Of a stretch of DNA of 64,000 bases, positions 20,201 to 30,717 are shown piece by piece; positions within the stretch are counted from its first letter, which is position 1, and every line of letters begins with the position of its first letter. The translations under genes were made by a program, and so were the position numbers. The notes under the pieces were generated by a model, which made no database searches, was not told the origin of the DNA, and saw only the letters and a list, made by a program, of their open reading frames with translations. Origin of the DNA: Mesostigma viride (taxonomy: Eukaryota > Streptophyta > Mesostigmatophyceae > Mesostigmatales > Mesostigmataceae); NCBI GenBank assembly GCA_009746045.1, contig RPFO01000115.1:1018734-1082733 (forward strand), read 5' to 3'.

Positions 20201-23018
20201 GCCGCGCAATTGCTGCTGGCGGGGGAAGGGCTGCTCGCCCTCGCCAAGATGGGGGTGGGTGTGTCACCAATCTATCGCAACCGCATCCGTATAATGGGTG
20301 GGTGCGCTTGCCAAGATGGGGGTGGGTGTGTCACCAATCTATCGCAACCGCATCCGTATAATGGGTGGGTGCGCTTGCCAAGATGGGGGTGGGTGTGTCA
20401 CCAATCTATCGCAACCGCATCCGTATAATGGGTGGGCGCGCTCGCCAAGATGGGGGTGGGTGTGTCACCAATCTATCGCAACCGCATCCGTATAATGGGT
20501 GGGCGCGCTTGCCAAGATGGGGGTGGGTGTGTCACCAATCTATCGCAACCGCATCCGTATAATGGGTGGGTGCGCTTGCCAAGATGGGGGTGGGTGAAGT
20601 TGCCGAGAGGGGGGTAGGTGCACTCAGCATAGTGAGCACATGTACTCCGTAAGATGGGGGTGGGGGTGGTCGCTGTAACGAGTGCATGCGTGTGTATATA
20701 TGCCTGCGTGTGGGCTTTATGACAAACGAACAGGCTAAGGCACGAACTACGACCCCGAGACTGGTGTTTTACTAGTGACATTGGTGCTGTACACTTTAGT
20801 CCCTGCACGCATCACGACCGGCCATGGGTGTACGTCTATCGGGGAAACAGTGATAGACCAGAAAGCCTGGTCACCTCTATCCTGAAACGGAGCGCACACA
20901 TGCACAAGTGTGTATGCCTACAAATGGCATACAGGTGACCGTGGCCGCCAAGGGCCGCAGAAAACGTTCTCGATAATCGCTGGGCTGTTCCGATATGGAC
21001 CACTCCTGGGCATGCTTCGACTGCGATCGGTTCATGCATGCTTGTGCGCAAGGGCAGGTACCAGGCAGTTAGCGACGTGGCACACCTCAACACTTGCGGA
21101 TATCCTCCAGCCCACTGGCCTCTGTCCCGCCCCCTTTTCTCCAATCTACATGTCCACAGGGAGATGGAGGCGTCCAATCCCTCTCCATCATCGACCCCTG
21201 GTGCTGACTTTTTATGCTCTCCCCCCCTCCCACGCCCTTGTGGGCTGTTTCTTTCATTCCTAGCCACACGCGGGCGTAAGTTAGTATGCAGCCCCTGCTG
21301 GCTGCTGGTCGTTTTTCCCTGGCTGCATGCTAATAAATCGATGATCCAACAAAGAGCCTGTGATTAGGTGGGATGGACCTGTCCAGCTGGGTTGAACCTG
21401 ATGACCAACCCAGCTCCCGCTCTGCACCTGGTTGCGCTGCATTTACTCTGCCACACAGATCGACCCAACCGTCGCGTGTGACGTCATCAATAGCTCGTCG
21501 GGCCGCAGCCTGATGTCAGAAGTGCGGCTGCCAGAAGAAGTGCTGACGGGGCGCTTTGGGTACGGCTTCAAGCTGGGCCTCATGCGCAAGGATGTGGGAA
21601 TCGCCAACGGGCTGGTGCAGCAGAACTTTCCCGACGCCACCCTGTTCAAGGTGGGTGCCGCTCGTTCTATCCTTCTATAATACGTACGAGCTATGAATTA
21701 CAAACATTTAAGAATGAAGAGTGTGTCAGGGCAGCTGGTTGCCGCTGCAACCTGGAATTGGGAACTGCAAAGCCAACTTGGGTGCCTGCAAAACAAATCT
21801 GTAGGGCCCAAAGCATCAATGGGGTCGTATGAAGACCTGGTCTTTGCCAGGAGCACTCTCCACTGAACGAATGGTTTGCGGACTTGTTTGAACGAACTTC
21901 TTGACCTGCCGTACTAGGGTGGTGGTTCCTTGTTCCTTGTGTCTGGGAGTGTTCCACCCACCTGAGGAGCGATACCTACATTTGAGAAGTCACCTTGTTA
22001 TCGTTCTCAAGAAATTAAGACGAAAGTTTGAATTTCTGAAGGAAGGTTCCTGGCATTCATCCGAGGGATTGCCAGGCCTGGCATGCAGAATGGGCACTTT
22101 CGATAAATAAAGACCAGGAGGGGTGGTATGCTGTGTGGGAGGGGCCGGTGGAGTGCATGTGTTTCTGTAGTCTGGCTCATTGCTTCATCAGGGTAAGGGA
22201 CTCATCGTTCCTTGCATGGCATGGAATGGAATGGAATGGAAGGGAAGGGAAGGGAAGGGAAGGGAAGGGAAGGGAAGGGAAGGGAAGGGAAGGGAAGGGA
22301 AGGGAAGGGAAGGGAAGGGAAGGGAAGGGAAGGGAAGGGAAGGGAAGGGAAGGGAAGGGAAGGGAAGGGAAGGGAAGGGAAGGGAAGGGAAGGGAAGGGA
22401 AGGGAAGGGAAGGGAAGGGAAGGGAAGGGAAGGGAATGGAATGGAATGGAATGGCATGGCATGGAATGGAATGGAATGGAATGGAATGGAATGGAATGGA
22501 ATGGAATGGAATGGAATGGAATGGAATGGAATGGAATGGAATGGAATGGAATGGAATGGAATGGAATGGAATGGAATGGAATGGAATGGAATGGAATGGA
22601 ATGGAATGGAATGGAATGGAATGGAATGGCCTATCATCCGCTACGTGTCTGCTGGCCTCAGGTGTTATTGAACCCACAGCAGATGCCAGGCTATCCTCGT
22701 GAGTAGTTTTTTATTGCGTCTGTGGCCTGCCTTCGTGACAGTGAGAGATGGAGGGGTGTCTCTGCCCTCCTTCTCGTTGTGTAGCAACCAGGGGTGGAAA
22801 GCGCTTTCTACGTTTTTTAGTGATCCGCGACTCCCCAACGGAAGCACGCGCAACTAATTAATGGCAAGGCATCCATGGATCTGTGCTGCACAACCTTGCA
22901 GGAGGTGTGGAAGCTAATGCAAGAAGCGGAGGCTCAAGAGGGCAGCAACAGCGACTTCACTGCAATAGTGAAGCTACTTGAAAAGCGATGCCATGCCACA
23001 ATAAGGGGGAAGGAATAG
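17247..23018 (+). CDS. 3-hydroxyisobutyrate dehydrogenase-like (beta-hydroxyacid dehydrogenase family), 297 aa
   Basis: Six exons: 17247..17275, 17767..17841, 19040..19277, 20012..20254, 21459..21650 and 22902..23018. They total 894 bases (297 residues plus TAG), the usual family length, and every junction is GT-AG and in phase. The NAD(P)-binding motif spans the first intron (GFVGLG / AMGYSMAGHL), followed by VTVYNRT and VVFTCLPTSDEV. Then come the substrate-binding loop DSPVSGGPGGARAGTL and the catalytic-lysine motif GHAVKAVNNAM. The C-terminal helical domain has SSSGRS and FKLGLMRKDVGIA. The enzyme oxidises a beta-hydroxyacid using NAD(P), as in valine breakdown or glyoxylate/succinate semialdehyde reduction; the exact substrate is not readable. 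No transit peptide is seen, so a cytosolic location is likely. Introns 2, 4 and 5 hold satellites, and intron 5 also holds a retroposon tail. Confidence 0.92.
18697..18900. repeat. C-rich and (CCAA)n simple repeats in dehydrogenase intron 2
   Basis: A poly-C run (18697-18711) is followed by CCCACCCACC units to about 18800, then about 19 units of CCAA to about 18880 and a CACCACAC block. Frames across it are artefacts. Confidence 0.9.
20241..20600 (+). repeat. 67-bp minisatellite containing a copied splice donor
   Basis: Six occurrences of ccaagatgggggtgggtg start at 20244, 20311, 20378, 20445, 20512 and 20579, exactly 67 bases apart, with near-identical filler (tcaccaatctatcgcaaccg...). The first occurrence is the 3' end of exon 4 and its GTGGGT donor, so each repeat carries the last exon bases plus a 5' splice site. 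Confidence 0.92.
22208..22628 (+). repeat. (AAGGG)n and (AATGG)n pentanucleotide satellites in dehydrogenase intron 5
   Basis: A short GGAAT start is followed by about 41 units of GGGAA (to 22434), then about 38 units of GGAAT interrupted once by GGCATGGCAT near 22453. The array is strongly purine-rich on the plus strand. All long frames here are repeat artefacts. Confidence 0.95.
22740..22862 (+). repeat. Diverged LINE 3' tail in dehydrogenase intron 5
   Basis: The sequence ggggtgtctctgccctcctt, then CGCGACTCCCCAACGGAAGC, then ctaattaatgg matches the tail module at 7668-7797 with several substitutions and a shorter TTAA tail. It lies 39 bases before the last exon. Confidence 0.65.
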
Positions 23019-23763
23019 TGCCCAGCTTTGTGGTATCTGATGGGGCTTATGGTAGGGGATGGACAACGATGGCTTATAAAATGCTCAACTCCTTCTGGCC
23101 ATGCAAGATTGCTATGCTTGGCCGGCCAGATTTTATATTGACCATATGCTTTGGAAGATCGCAAACGCGAGTTGCGTGCAACAGAAAACAAACACGAGAG
23201 TAGCACACACAGCGCGCAGCCCAGCCTAGCGCCCTCAGTAATTGTAAAAGAAAAATGACAAGAACAGCAAAACAAACAAGAACAAGAACAAGAACAAAAC
23301 ACAGACACCGAGTGCAATGTGAGCGGAATGACATCTGGAGGACGGTGAGAGGGGGACATCGCATTGAATGTGTAGGCATTAAGGCAGCCGAAGCGTCCCA
23401 TCCCCGGGTACATTCGCGGCTTTCAAAAAAGCCACAACCTGTGTGGAAGAGGAAAATGCAGGAACGATGAGTATGATCCTGAATACGAGGTTGAGGAAAC
23501 GCGGAGATGAAGTGCCGGCGGCTGAAACCATTCCGATGGAACTGTGGGTTTCGCCGACATGAGGCGGTGCAGCTGACTATCTCTATGGTGTCCTGTGTGA
23601 CCGGGAGTGCCGGTTCACGTGCTTACTCGCCGGACTAGCCCGACGACATGTGTGCTTGGTTGCCCACGGCTGAAATCCTCTCACCCGCCATGCAAAGGCC
23701 ACGCCTCCTAGCCGAAAACGAACTATATTCAACCAATCTAATATCAAGTTACTAACGAGTCAA
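23019..23763. other. 3' flank of dehydrogenase gene, no gene seen
   Basis: A CA/AAC-rich stretch lies at 23250-23310 (aacaaacaagaacaagaaca). No recognisable coding sequence. Confidence 0.4.
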
Positions 23764-24245
23764 GCAGCGCAGGCCAGACATCGGGAGAATCCGGACCATG
23801 GTAGCTCGAGCCTGCCGTTATCTTGTCCGCGTGTTCGAGTCGTTCAGGATGATGAATATGAATGGTGATGGAAATGTGTAGCCTTGTGCATTGAAATTGG
23901 AGGTTATTGGTGGCCTGATGATAGCCGCTACACTACCGCCTCGTCTGCCATTACAGTAGAGGACAGCTCGGATGAGGATGACATCCCCATCTAGTGCTTA
24001 ACGGTTGGGGGATGATGCAGCTAGACGATATTTGTTTAAACTTTTGTGTAATTATTTTTCTAATTAGATTAATTAGCATAGTACTCCATGGCATGCCTTT
24101 GCGCATGACACGCAAGTACTTACTTACTTACTTACTTACTTACTGCATTGAAATTATGGCTGGCTGACGTGTAGAGCGACTAGATGACCTAGACGGTGGG
24201 GCCGGAAACAGCTTGCTGGATCAGGGCGTGTGTTTCGAGCCTCTG
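23764..24245 (+). mobile_element. Family-A SINE split by a small retroposon
   Basis: The SINE head (23764-23898) and a piece of its body (24145-24245) are separated by an insert. The word gcattgaaatt occurs at both break points (23888-23898 and 24145-24155). Removing the insert and one copy restores the sequence seen in the other family members. Confidence 0.75.
23899..24144 (+). mobile_element. 246-bp retroposon with (ACTT)n tail and 11-bp target duplication
   Basis: The insert ends in about eight units of ACTT (24113-24144) and is bounded by the 11-bp duplication gcattgaaatt. Its start reads as the end of a coding frame, AITVEDSSDEDDIPI then stop (about 23950-23994), followed by a 3' UTR-like AT-rich part. 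It looks like the 5'-truncated 3' end of a longer element or transcript. The parent element is not in the window. Confidence 0.65.
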
Positions 24246-24936
24246 GCCAATTCTATATTTTTATTATATGCATGTGATTGGCATAGGAGTTTGATCCATG
24301 ACATGCGCCCGCACACGGCATGAAGTAGTGCGTATGTATGACGTTGTATCAGTGCACCCACAGCATTGCGCCCGCATGCACGTACCATGCTGCGGACTGA
24401 GAGAATCGACCAGTGGCCTGCCCACTTGTCGCAGTGAGAGAAGCGCTGGGGCGCCCTCCCTCCTCGTGCGTTGTGTATAAGGGAAGGTTCCTTTGTATTG
24501 GCACCCACGTGACGCAGCACGTGCTTATGAGTTATCATGCAAGTACATCATGCAAGTACTAATTTGCTGTGGGTGCAATACATAACTTACTGTGGGTGTG
24601 CACAGTACATACCATTACTCTGCCAGCTATCTATACTGGGCGCAGCGATCTAGAGCCACCAACGGTAATGGCACAAGGATTTTAATGCCAAATAAACAAA
24701 AACAGGGGAAATGTACATGATCTGCAAACTTATGATCAAGCTACATATGATTCCAGCCTACTCATATCCCAGCATGCGATCTCCACACATTTAAGATGTT
24801 ATGCTTCCTTGTCCTAATGTTCAATGTCCCAAGGTCAGCTCAACCAATGACGCACGTGGCTGATCTCTCTGCTTGACACTTTGCGCCCAAAAAGCATGCC
24901 CCGTTCTGTGCCCAGGCAATCAAACATGCCTCCCCA
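24246..24936. other. Intergenic stretch and 3' flank of Sel1/MYND gene
   Basis: No coding frame is recognised. The part next to 24936 should include the 3' UTR of the minus-strand gene. Confidence 0.4.
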
Positions 24937-27900
24937 TCATGATGCCAGCTGAGCGCATGCCTCCCGGTGCCCTTCCTTCCAGTGCTTCTTCTGGCATTCG
25001 CGAGAGCAATAGTGCACCAGCCGGCAGCGCCCACACTGTGACAACGATGTCGCTTGCGCGCCACAAGTAGCACAGGCCTTCTTGGCTGCGCCACCACCGC
25101 CCCCTTGGTTGGCAGAGTAGGTACTTGCCCCGGCCGGCCCTAGCCCCTCACTTCCCAAGTCAGATGGGCTGTCCCTGCTACCCTTCTCTTCTGCTACTGA
25201 CGGCTCATCACGATCATCTGGCCACGGCTGTCCCGCACACGCCAGCAAGTCCAGGGTCATCCGTAATGACTGCAAGGGAAGGAGCATCTTCCCCGACAAC
25301 GGCTGGAACACGGGCAACCGCAGATGCACCGCCCGTTCCGCCTCCTCAAGCAGCGGGTGCCAACTCTGCATCTGAACCTCCTCAAACACATTGTGCGTGG
25401 CAAGGGCCGAGAAAAAGTTGGAGTAGGACTCGGGCAGACCGTGCGTGTCCTTGGGCACCCCCTTCTGGAACCGCTGGAACCGCTCCAGGGACGCCCTGGT
25501 CTGTCCCAGCTCGGCCTCATAGCCTGCCATGTCGTACTCCAGCGTGGTCGCCATGGCCCCGCGTAGCTTGCCCAACGTCGACTCGCCCAAGGATGCCGCC
25601 GATTGCGATTTCTCGTTGGATTCTGAGGACGGGGGCGAGGGCGCGGGCGAGGGCGAGGACGAGGGCGAGGGCGAGGGGGAGGGGGAGGAGGATGGAATGG
25701 GGATGGGAAGCGATGCTGCCACTAGCTCCGGCGGGTCATACGGCCACAGCGATGTGCTGGCGTCGCTATGCAGCAACCTGCCAGCGATGGTGGCATCGGC
25801 CAAGGCAGCACGGGGGTCCCGCTGCTCAGACGCGAAACGCCCCCGCCATCGCTGCAGCACAGGGACCAGGCGGGGGGGAGCGGCCCGGAGCGCCACGTCA
25901 GCGAACTGGGCACGGTCCCTGATATTCCGCGCCGTAAACATCTTGACCACAGCAGCCTGGAAATATCGGGACCCGGATGATGTCAATGACAAGGACAAAG
26001 ATGTCTGAATCTGGCCGCTGGCACCTGCACCCGCAGCGTTGGTTCTGCCCGATGTGCTTGCACTGCCTTGCGACGATGAATAAGAGGAGTCGCTTGACGG
26101 CCCTTCTGCCAGCTCAGCGTCCACGTGGTCAAACAGTGCCTGCAAGGCCGGCAGCTCTCCCATCCTGTCGTGCACCGACGAAGGGATGTACACACCGTTG
26201 TCATCAAACATGTACGCTAGAGAAAGATCCATGACGGCGGCCGCGTAATCCCCCCGCACCATCGCCAGCAGCGCGCGCTGGAAGTGCCGCATCGAGTACA
26301 GCAGGGACCAGCCAGAGAGCGACCCGGTGTGACTGCTGATGTACGCCTCCAGCATCGGGATGTGCACCGCGGGGCCGCCAGGGACAAACAGGGGGTGCTC
26401 GTCCACCCTGGGATAGATCAACTTGAGCAGGTCCCACGCTGCCCCCAACTCCTCAGCTGTCGGGCCCCCATCACTCCCCCGCTCGGCAGACCCCACCGCA
26501 TTCCCCCTACTTGACCCGGCATCACCCCCTGAATCACCCGCCTCGTCATCGTCGCTGTCATCATCCTCCAAGGGGGGGAAAAGGTCCCCCCTGGCTAGCC
26601 GCGCCATCAGGGCATCCAGGTCGTCCTGCGCCCCTGGCTCGCACCTGGATGCGGCCTCCGACAGAAACCGCCGCGCCGCCCGCAGCTCCCTGCCCGACTT
26701 GGCTGCCTTGGACAGGTATCGCCCTGCCACGTGGCACGACTGGGCATCCCCCATCATGGCGGCGGGGCGGTAAAACCGAGCGTGTGCCTCCGCCTCCATG
26801 CCCTTCCAATCAAACACTCGACCCACCGCAAACATGAGGCCTGTGGTGAAGTCCAGGCTCGCGGCGACGGCGTGCGGTTCCGCCATGGAGGCAGCCACCA
26901 GCTTGCCCGCTTCTTCTGCCAACCGTGCCGCGTCTCGTTCCAACTCGGTCAGCTTGCGCCGCCGCTGCACCCGCTCCAGCAACAGGGCCTTATAGTCCTC
27001 CCCCAAGTACATAGTGACCGGCTTCCCCTTCAAGAACTCGGCCAGCGTCGGCGGTGTGTGCCCCCCTGCCACCAGCTCTCGGAACAGCTCATCCGCAGAC
27101 TTGCGAACGTCACGAGCAACCTGGGTCTCCAAGCAAAGCGACGCCTCCACAGTGAGCGTGACCCCCCGCACGCCACACGGCGCACTCATGTCGTGCGTCC
27201 TCCATGACTGCACGTGACGACGGGCAGTCTCCAGCATCGGCACCGCCTCAAAAGCAAACTGGTGGGACAGCTTGACCAAGCTCTTGACTGCAACCACGCT
27301 GCCCCCCCTGGCCGCCTTGTCCAGCCACCTGCTCGCCTTGCCAAGGTCCCTGGCGCACCCGTTGCCGTCCATGAGGCGCGTCCCCAGGCTCACCATGGCG
27401 AGCACGCTGCCTGCCTTGGCCGCGCGGCAGAACAGCGCGGTGGAGTCCCTGGCGGGCCGGCCCATCTTCTTGCACACGATGGCAAGGTTGTTGATTGCGG
27501 CCACGAGCCCTTTATCTGCTGCCGCACGCAACCACCGCTCAGCCTGCACAAGATCCTCGTCCAGGCCACCCACCCCGTCCTCGTACGCGGACCCCAGCAG
27601 CTCCTCCACACGTGCCATGTCCTGGTCGGGCAGGCCCAGCCCCCGCCAGTATGCGTCAGCGCCGCTGCGGATGCACCGGCGCGCCCACGATATCCCGAAT
27701 TCGGGGTCTGCGGGCACCCCATGCCCGTTCACGTACATGCGCGCCAGCTGGTGCATGGCCGCGTTGCACCCGCCCTCGGCCTCCCTCGTGAGCAGGCCGA
27801 TACCCTCGTCGATGTCCAGGTGCCCCTCCTCCATTGACTCGACCGTGCTCAACACGAGCTCACGACGCGAGAGGCCACGCAGCGCCTCGCGTTCGTCCTC

Positions 27901-28467
27901 ACCGAGGATAACACCCTGGCCGGTGGCCGGTGGTCGGTGGCCGGTGGTCTTGGACGCCTGGTCTCGGCGCGCCACCAGCCGCGCGTGGGCCTGCTCCGTC
28001 GCGGTCCGAATCGGGGGCTCGAAGAACATTCCGGAACACCAGTGTTTGGCGAGTGGGCCCTCAGGGGCATTGGCGTGCAGCACCTCCGCAAAGTGGTCCG
28101 TCTCGGATTGTTCACGGATGGCGGCGCGCGCGTCGTTCAGGAATTTCTTGATCACGGGGCTGGGCGCCGCGTCCATGCCTTGCAGGAGCAGATCCTCGGC
28201 CTCCTGGTTGCGGCGCAGGGCGAGCAGACACTGCGCGCCAACCTCATAGCCACGCGACCAGTGATGGTCGACTTCGATGCTCTCCCGGCACAGGCTGAGC
28301 GCGGCCGCATATTTGTGCCGGTGGAAACGGCATTTCGCTCGGTTGGTTAGCCACTTGGCGCAGAGGGGCTCGGCGTGCGCCAGCCGTCTGTACTCCTTGG
28401 CCGCCTCGACATACTTTTGCGCAGAGAAGAACTGACGTGCCCGTTCCTCAACGTCAGCAAGGTCCAT
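24937..28467 (-). CDS. Large TPR/Sel1-repeat protein with C-terminal MYND zinc finger (1176 aa)
   Basis: Single uninterrupted frame from ATG at 28467. Residues 1-120 form TPR-like helices (VEERARQFFSAQKYVEAAKEYRRL; AKCRFHRHKYAAALSLCRESI, each part of longer blocks). Residues about 230-410 hold Sel1-like repeats (NAAMHQLARMYVNGHGVP, SAYEDGVGGLDEDLVQAERW, SVLAMVSLGTRLMDGNG). A further Sel1-like stretch lies near 540-620. There is an acidic patch near 650 and a Ser/Pro-rich linker near 940-975. The last 50 residues are a complete MYND finger (CATCGAQATSLSQCGRCRLV, then HYCSRECQKKHWKEGHREAC). MYND fingers and TPR/Sel1 solenoids bind proteins, so a scaffold or adaptor role is likely; no catalytic domain is seen. 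Intronless, unlike its neighbours. Confidence 0.9.
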   Translation of the reverse strand: MDLADVEERARQFFSAQKYVEAAKEYRRLAHAEPLCAKWLTNRAKCRFHRHKYAAALSLCRESIEVDHHWSRGYEVGAQCLLALRRNQEAEDLLLQGMDAAPSPVIKKFLNDARAAIREQSETDHFAEVLHANAPEGPLAKHWCSGMFFEPPIRTATEQAHARLVARRDQASKTTGHRPPATGQGVILGEDEREALRGLSRRELVLSTVESMEEGHLDIDEGIGLLTREAEGGCNAAMHQLARMYVNGHGVPADPEFGISWARRCIRSGADAYWRGLGLPDQDMARVEELLGSAYEDGVGGLDEDLVQAERWLRAAADKGLVAAINNLAIVCKKMGRPARDSTALFCRAAKAGSVLAMVSLGTRLMDGNGCARDLGKASRWLDKAARGGSVVAVKSLVKLSHQFAFEAVPMLETARRHVQSWRTHDMSAPCGVRGVTLTVEASLCLETQVARDVRKSADELFRELVAGGHTPPTLAEFLKGKPVTMYLGEDYKALLLERVQRRRKLTELERDAARLAEEAGKLVAASMAEPHAVAASLDFTTGLMFAVGRVFDWKGMEAEAHARFYRPAAMMGDAQSCHVAGRYLSKAAKSGRELRAARRFLSEAASRCEPGAQDDLDALMARLARGDLFPPLEDDDSDDDEAGDSGGDAGSSRGNAVGSAERGSDGGPTAEELGAAWDLLKLIYPRVDEHPLFVPGGPAVHIPMLEAYISSHTGSLSGWSLLYSMRHFQRALLAMVRGDYAAAVMDLSLAYMFDDNGVYIPSSVHDRMGELPALQALFDHVDAELAEGPSSDSSYSSSQGSASTSGRTNAAGAGASGQIQTSLSLSLTSSGSRYFQAAVVKMFTARNIRDRAQFADVALRAAPPRLVPVLQRWRGRFASEQRDPRAALADATIAGRLLHSDASTSLWPYDPPELVAASLPIPIPSSSPSPSPSPSSSPSPAPSPPSSESNEKSQSAASLGESTLGKLRGAMATTLEYDMAGYEAELGQTRASLERFQRFQKGVPKDTHGLPESYSNFFSALATHNVFEEVQMQSWHPLLEEAERAVHLRLPVFQPLSGKMLLPLQSLRMTLDLLACAGQPWPDDRDEPSVAEEKGSRDSPSDLGSEGLGPAGASTYSANQGGGGGAAKKACATCGAQATSLSQCGRCRLVHYCSRECQKKHWKEGHREACAQLAS

Positions 28468-30194
28468 CGGTGAGAACTACAGTATTTCAAAGGTGACCTC
28501 AGAATTCTACTTCCAAAGGGAGTAACACGATAGCCAAGAATGGCGGTTTTCGCATAATCTAAAAAAAAATGGCAGACGTCCACGGAACCAAGGATTGCGC
28601 CCAAACAAAAGGTGTAGGGCTGCACTTATCACTAACTCACGCAGTGGCGCCTACCCATTCCGATTCTCCTCACAAAAATCAGCGAGTATGAAGTGATCCG
28701 GAGCCACGGTTTCCTCGAAACGATGGCCGAGGAGAAGCGCTGTTAAAAACTGCTAGACGGTAGTGTCAAAAAGGCATGCGCGAAAGGTTTTTCTACACCG
28801 CGTTATTGCCATGTGGCTGCGCTTTCATTCCCAGATAACTTTATGCATACGGTGCTCCCTATAGTAACATCCAGATATTGAGCAGGCTTTCGGCTCATCG
28901 CCAAAAAAGAGCTTGCGACATGGAACCAACCACCAGCTGTGGCCTCGCGCATCCGCTCGCCGTCCGCGGATGAAGGGAGCGCCCGTGCAGCAACGGCATG
29001 CTAAATGTCCGCGTGTAAGGTGAAAATGGCCACCGTGCGCGGATAAATTTCGCTGGAAACGTTCATGCGGGCAGGTCATGCTCCATGCTCAATGTTCGCG
29101 TCTACCAGGTGATCTTGTGCCGATGTAGGTTCTGGTCGTCAACTTTTGAACCCATTTCTTGGCGCCATCCTTGCCTTTCGCTCCTTTGCCACGTGGCAAG
29201 GCACGGTACCGAAAACTTCCGTCGAGTTCCATTCCAATTCGCACCGCCCCACATCACCGGTCAGGCGGCCTACTAAAGAGGTTGCAAACCGGCCGCTGCC
29301 GGCCGGCGTACGTCAGTGCTGACCGGCCAGTCCACTCCGCCGTCCGCAGCTAGGTCCGCTAAGCGGCCTGGCCCAAACAAGCAGACATTGACGGACAATT
29401 ACTGTGTAACAACTGTGGACTCACCTTTAAGAAAATGGCAGATAAGCCGGCTGTCGTTTCTTAACTGAAATGCCAGGGGGGGTGTCCGAAACAAAAATAT
29501 CAGACACATACGCTGAAAATTTCCAAAAGTTGGCCCTTGGACCCTACCTACCTAGCACGTAGGCGCTATACCGAGCAAAACCCTGAGGTCCCAAGGGTTA
29601 TAGGGGTCGACCTAGGGAGCAAAATGATCAGCTCTGCGAGCTCTACCGTTTAAGCATATTGGTGTATGGGAAAATTCCGGTTTTCTAAAATGGGTCATTG
29701 GCCGGCGCGACGCGATACTGGCACGGCACGGCCGGGCGCTGGACAGCCGAAGCCTTGTAGTGGTGGCAGACGGCAGCATACTTCCGTGCCTAGGGGCAGC
29801 ACCATCTTGCGGGCAACCACCCCCCCTCTATGGTACCTGCCAAAATTTTGACTGCAGATTTGGGTTCAGCTCGCCAAGTGCTATCAGTTTGTCCGTCAAA
29901 CCGTTTCAAAATTCCGACCATACAGGGAGCTAGCAGAAATCCAAGTGTTTTGTTGTAAAAAACCCATATCGGCCCGGCACCCTACCTACCTACCCTTTAA
30001 GTTAACGGTTTTTTAGGCTCTGTAACTTCTAACCTAGAGACCGGCCCTGGGGTTGCGGCCAGTGGCAAACATTCTGATCTGAGTGGCAAACATGCTTGTT
30101 TTCGCGAGATCTACTCGAATCCAGCGTCGTGTAAATTTTCTTGTTTTTGGACACCCCCCCTGGAAATGCCGCAAGAAGCTCTCGAGGACTTGGA
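28468..30194. other. Intergenic stretch upstream of Sel1/MYND gene
   Basis: The first few hundred bases should hold the promoter of the minus-strand gene. The rest contains no recognisable gene or repeat; short frames lack motifs. Confidence 0.4.
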
Positions 30195-30385
30195 ACCTAC
30201 ACGTTGGACGACGACTTGACCCTGGCCCAGCAACAGAGGCGACGGGAGCTATAGATGGCCGACCTACCTCCAGCTCGAGACAGCAGAGCGCAGGGGGGAA
30301 ACCGGTATAATGGAGGGGGGACGTCATCCACGTCGACCACAAACCCTGGCAGGCACCCCGTGCCACCCCAGCAACCCTAGTCTAG
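30195..30385 (+). pseudogene. LINE ORF1 3' remnant
   Basis: The sequence reads TLDDDLTLAQQQRRREL then a stop, followed by shifted pieces of the ORF1 C-terminus (cgaccacaaaccctggcagg), parallel to 11380-11563. It is short and broken. Confidence 0.75.
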
Positions 30386-30468
30386 GTCTAGCAGAAGCCG
30401 GGGTAGATTAGTAAGGCTTAGCCTAGCACGTGGCCCCCGCGCATGTGCGCCCATAATGGCCCCCATCA

Positions 30469-30550
30469 ACGCGGACAAGATAACGGCAGGCTCGAGCTAC
30501 CATGGTCCGGATTCTCCCGATTTCTGGCCTGCGCTGGTTGTCTCCTTGAT
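30469..30550 (-). repeat. Inverted SINE family-A head
   Basis: Reverse complement of the SINE head at 30718-30800, with which it forms an inverted pair about 170 bases apart. Confidence 0.75.
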
Positions 30551-30717
30551 AATGGCCCCCATGGATGCTGCCTTAAGAATTTAGCCACGCCCTGCCTATA
30601 ATGGGACTCCGGCCCATGCATGGATGATGCATGAAGAATTTAGCCCAGCTCTGCCTATGCAGAGAGTCACTCTCTGATGAGAAGCCACGCCCTAGCTAGC
30701 CTTTCATTGTATCAAAG

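Noticed and set aside
20241-20600. CRISPR-like regularly spaced repeat
   Set aside because: Units are directly adjacent with no unique spacers; they are copies of an exon end in a eukaryotic gene.
22177-22706. Long frames of GMEWN / SIPFH / REGKG repeats
   Set aside because: Pure translation of pentanucleotide satellites; open in most frames with no real coding signal.
27272-28249. 325-codon plus-strand frame opposite the Sel1/MYND gene
   Set aside because: Shadow in GC-rich coding DNA; Ser/Arg/Pro-rich with no domain, while the minus strand has clear TPR, Sel1 and MYND motifs.
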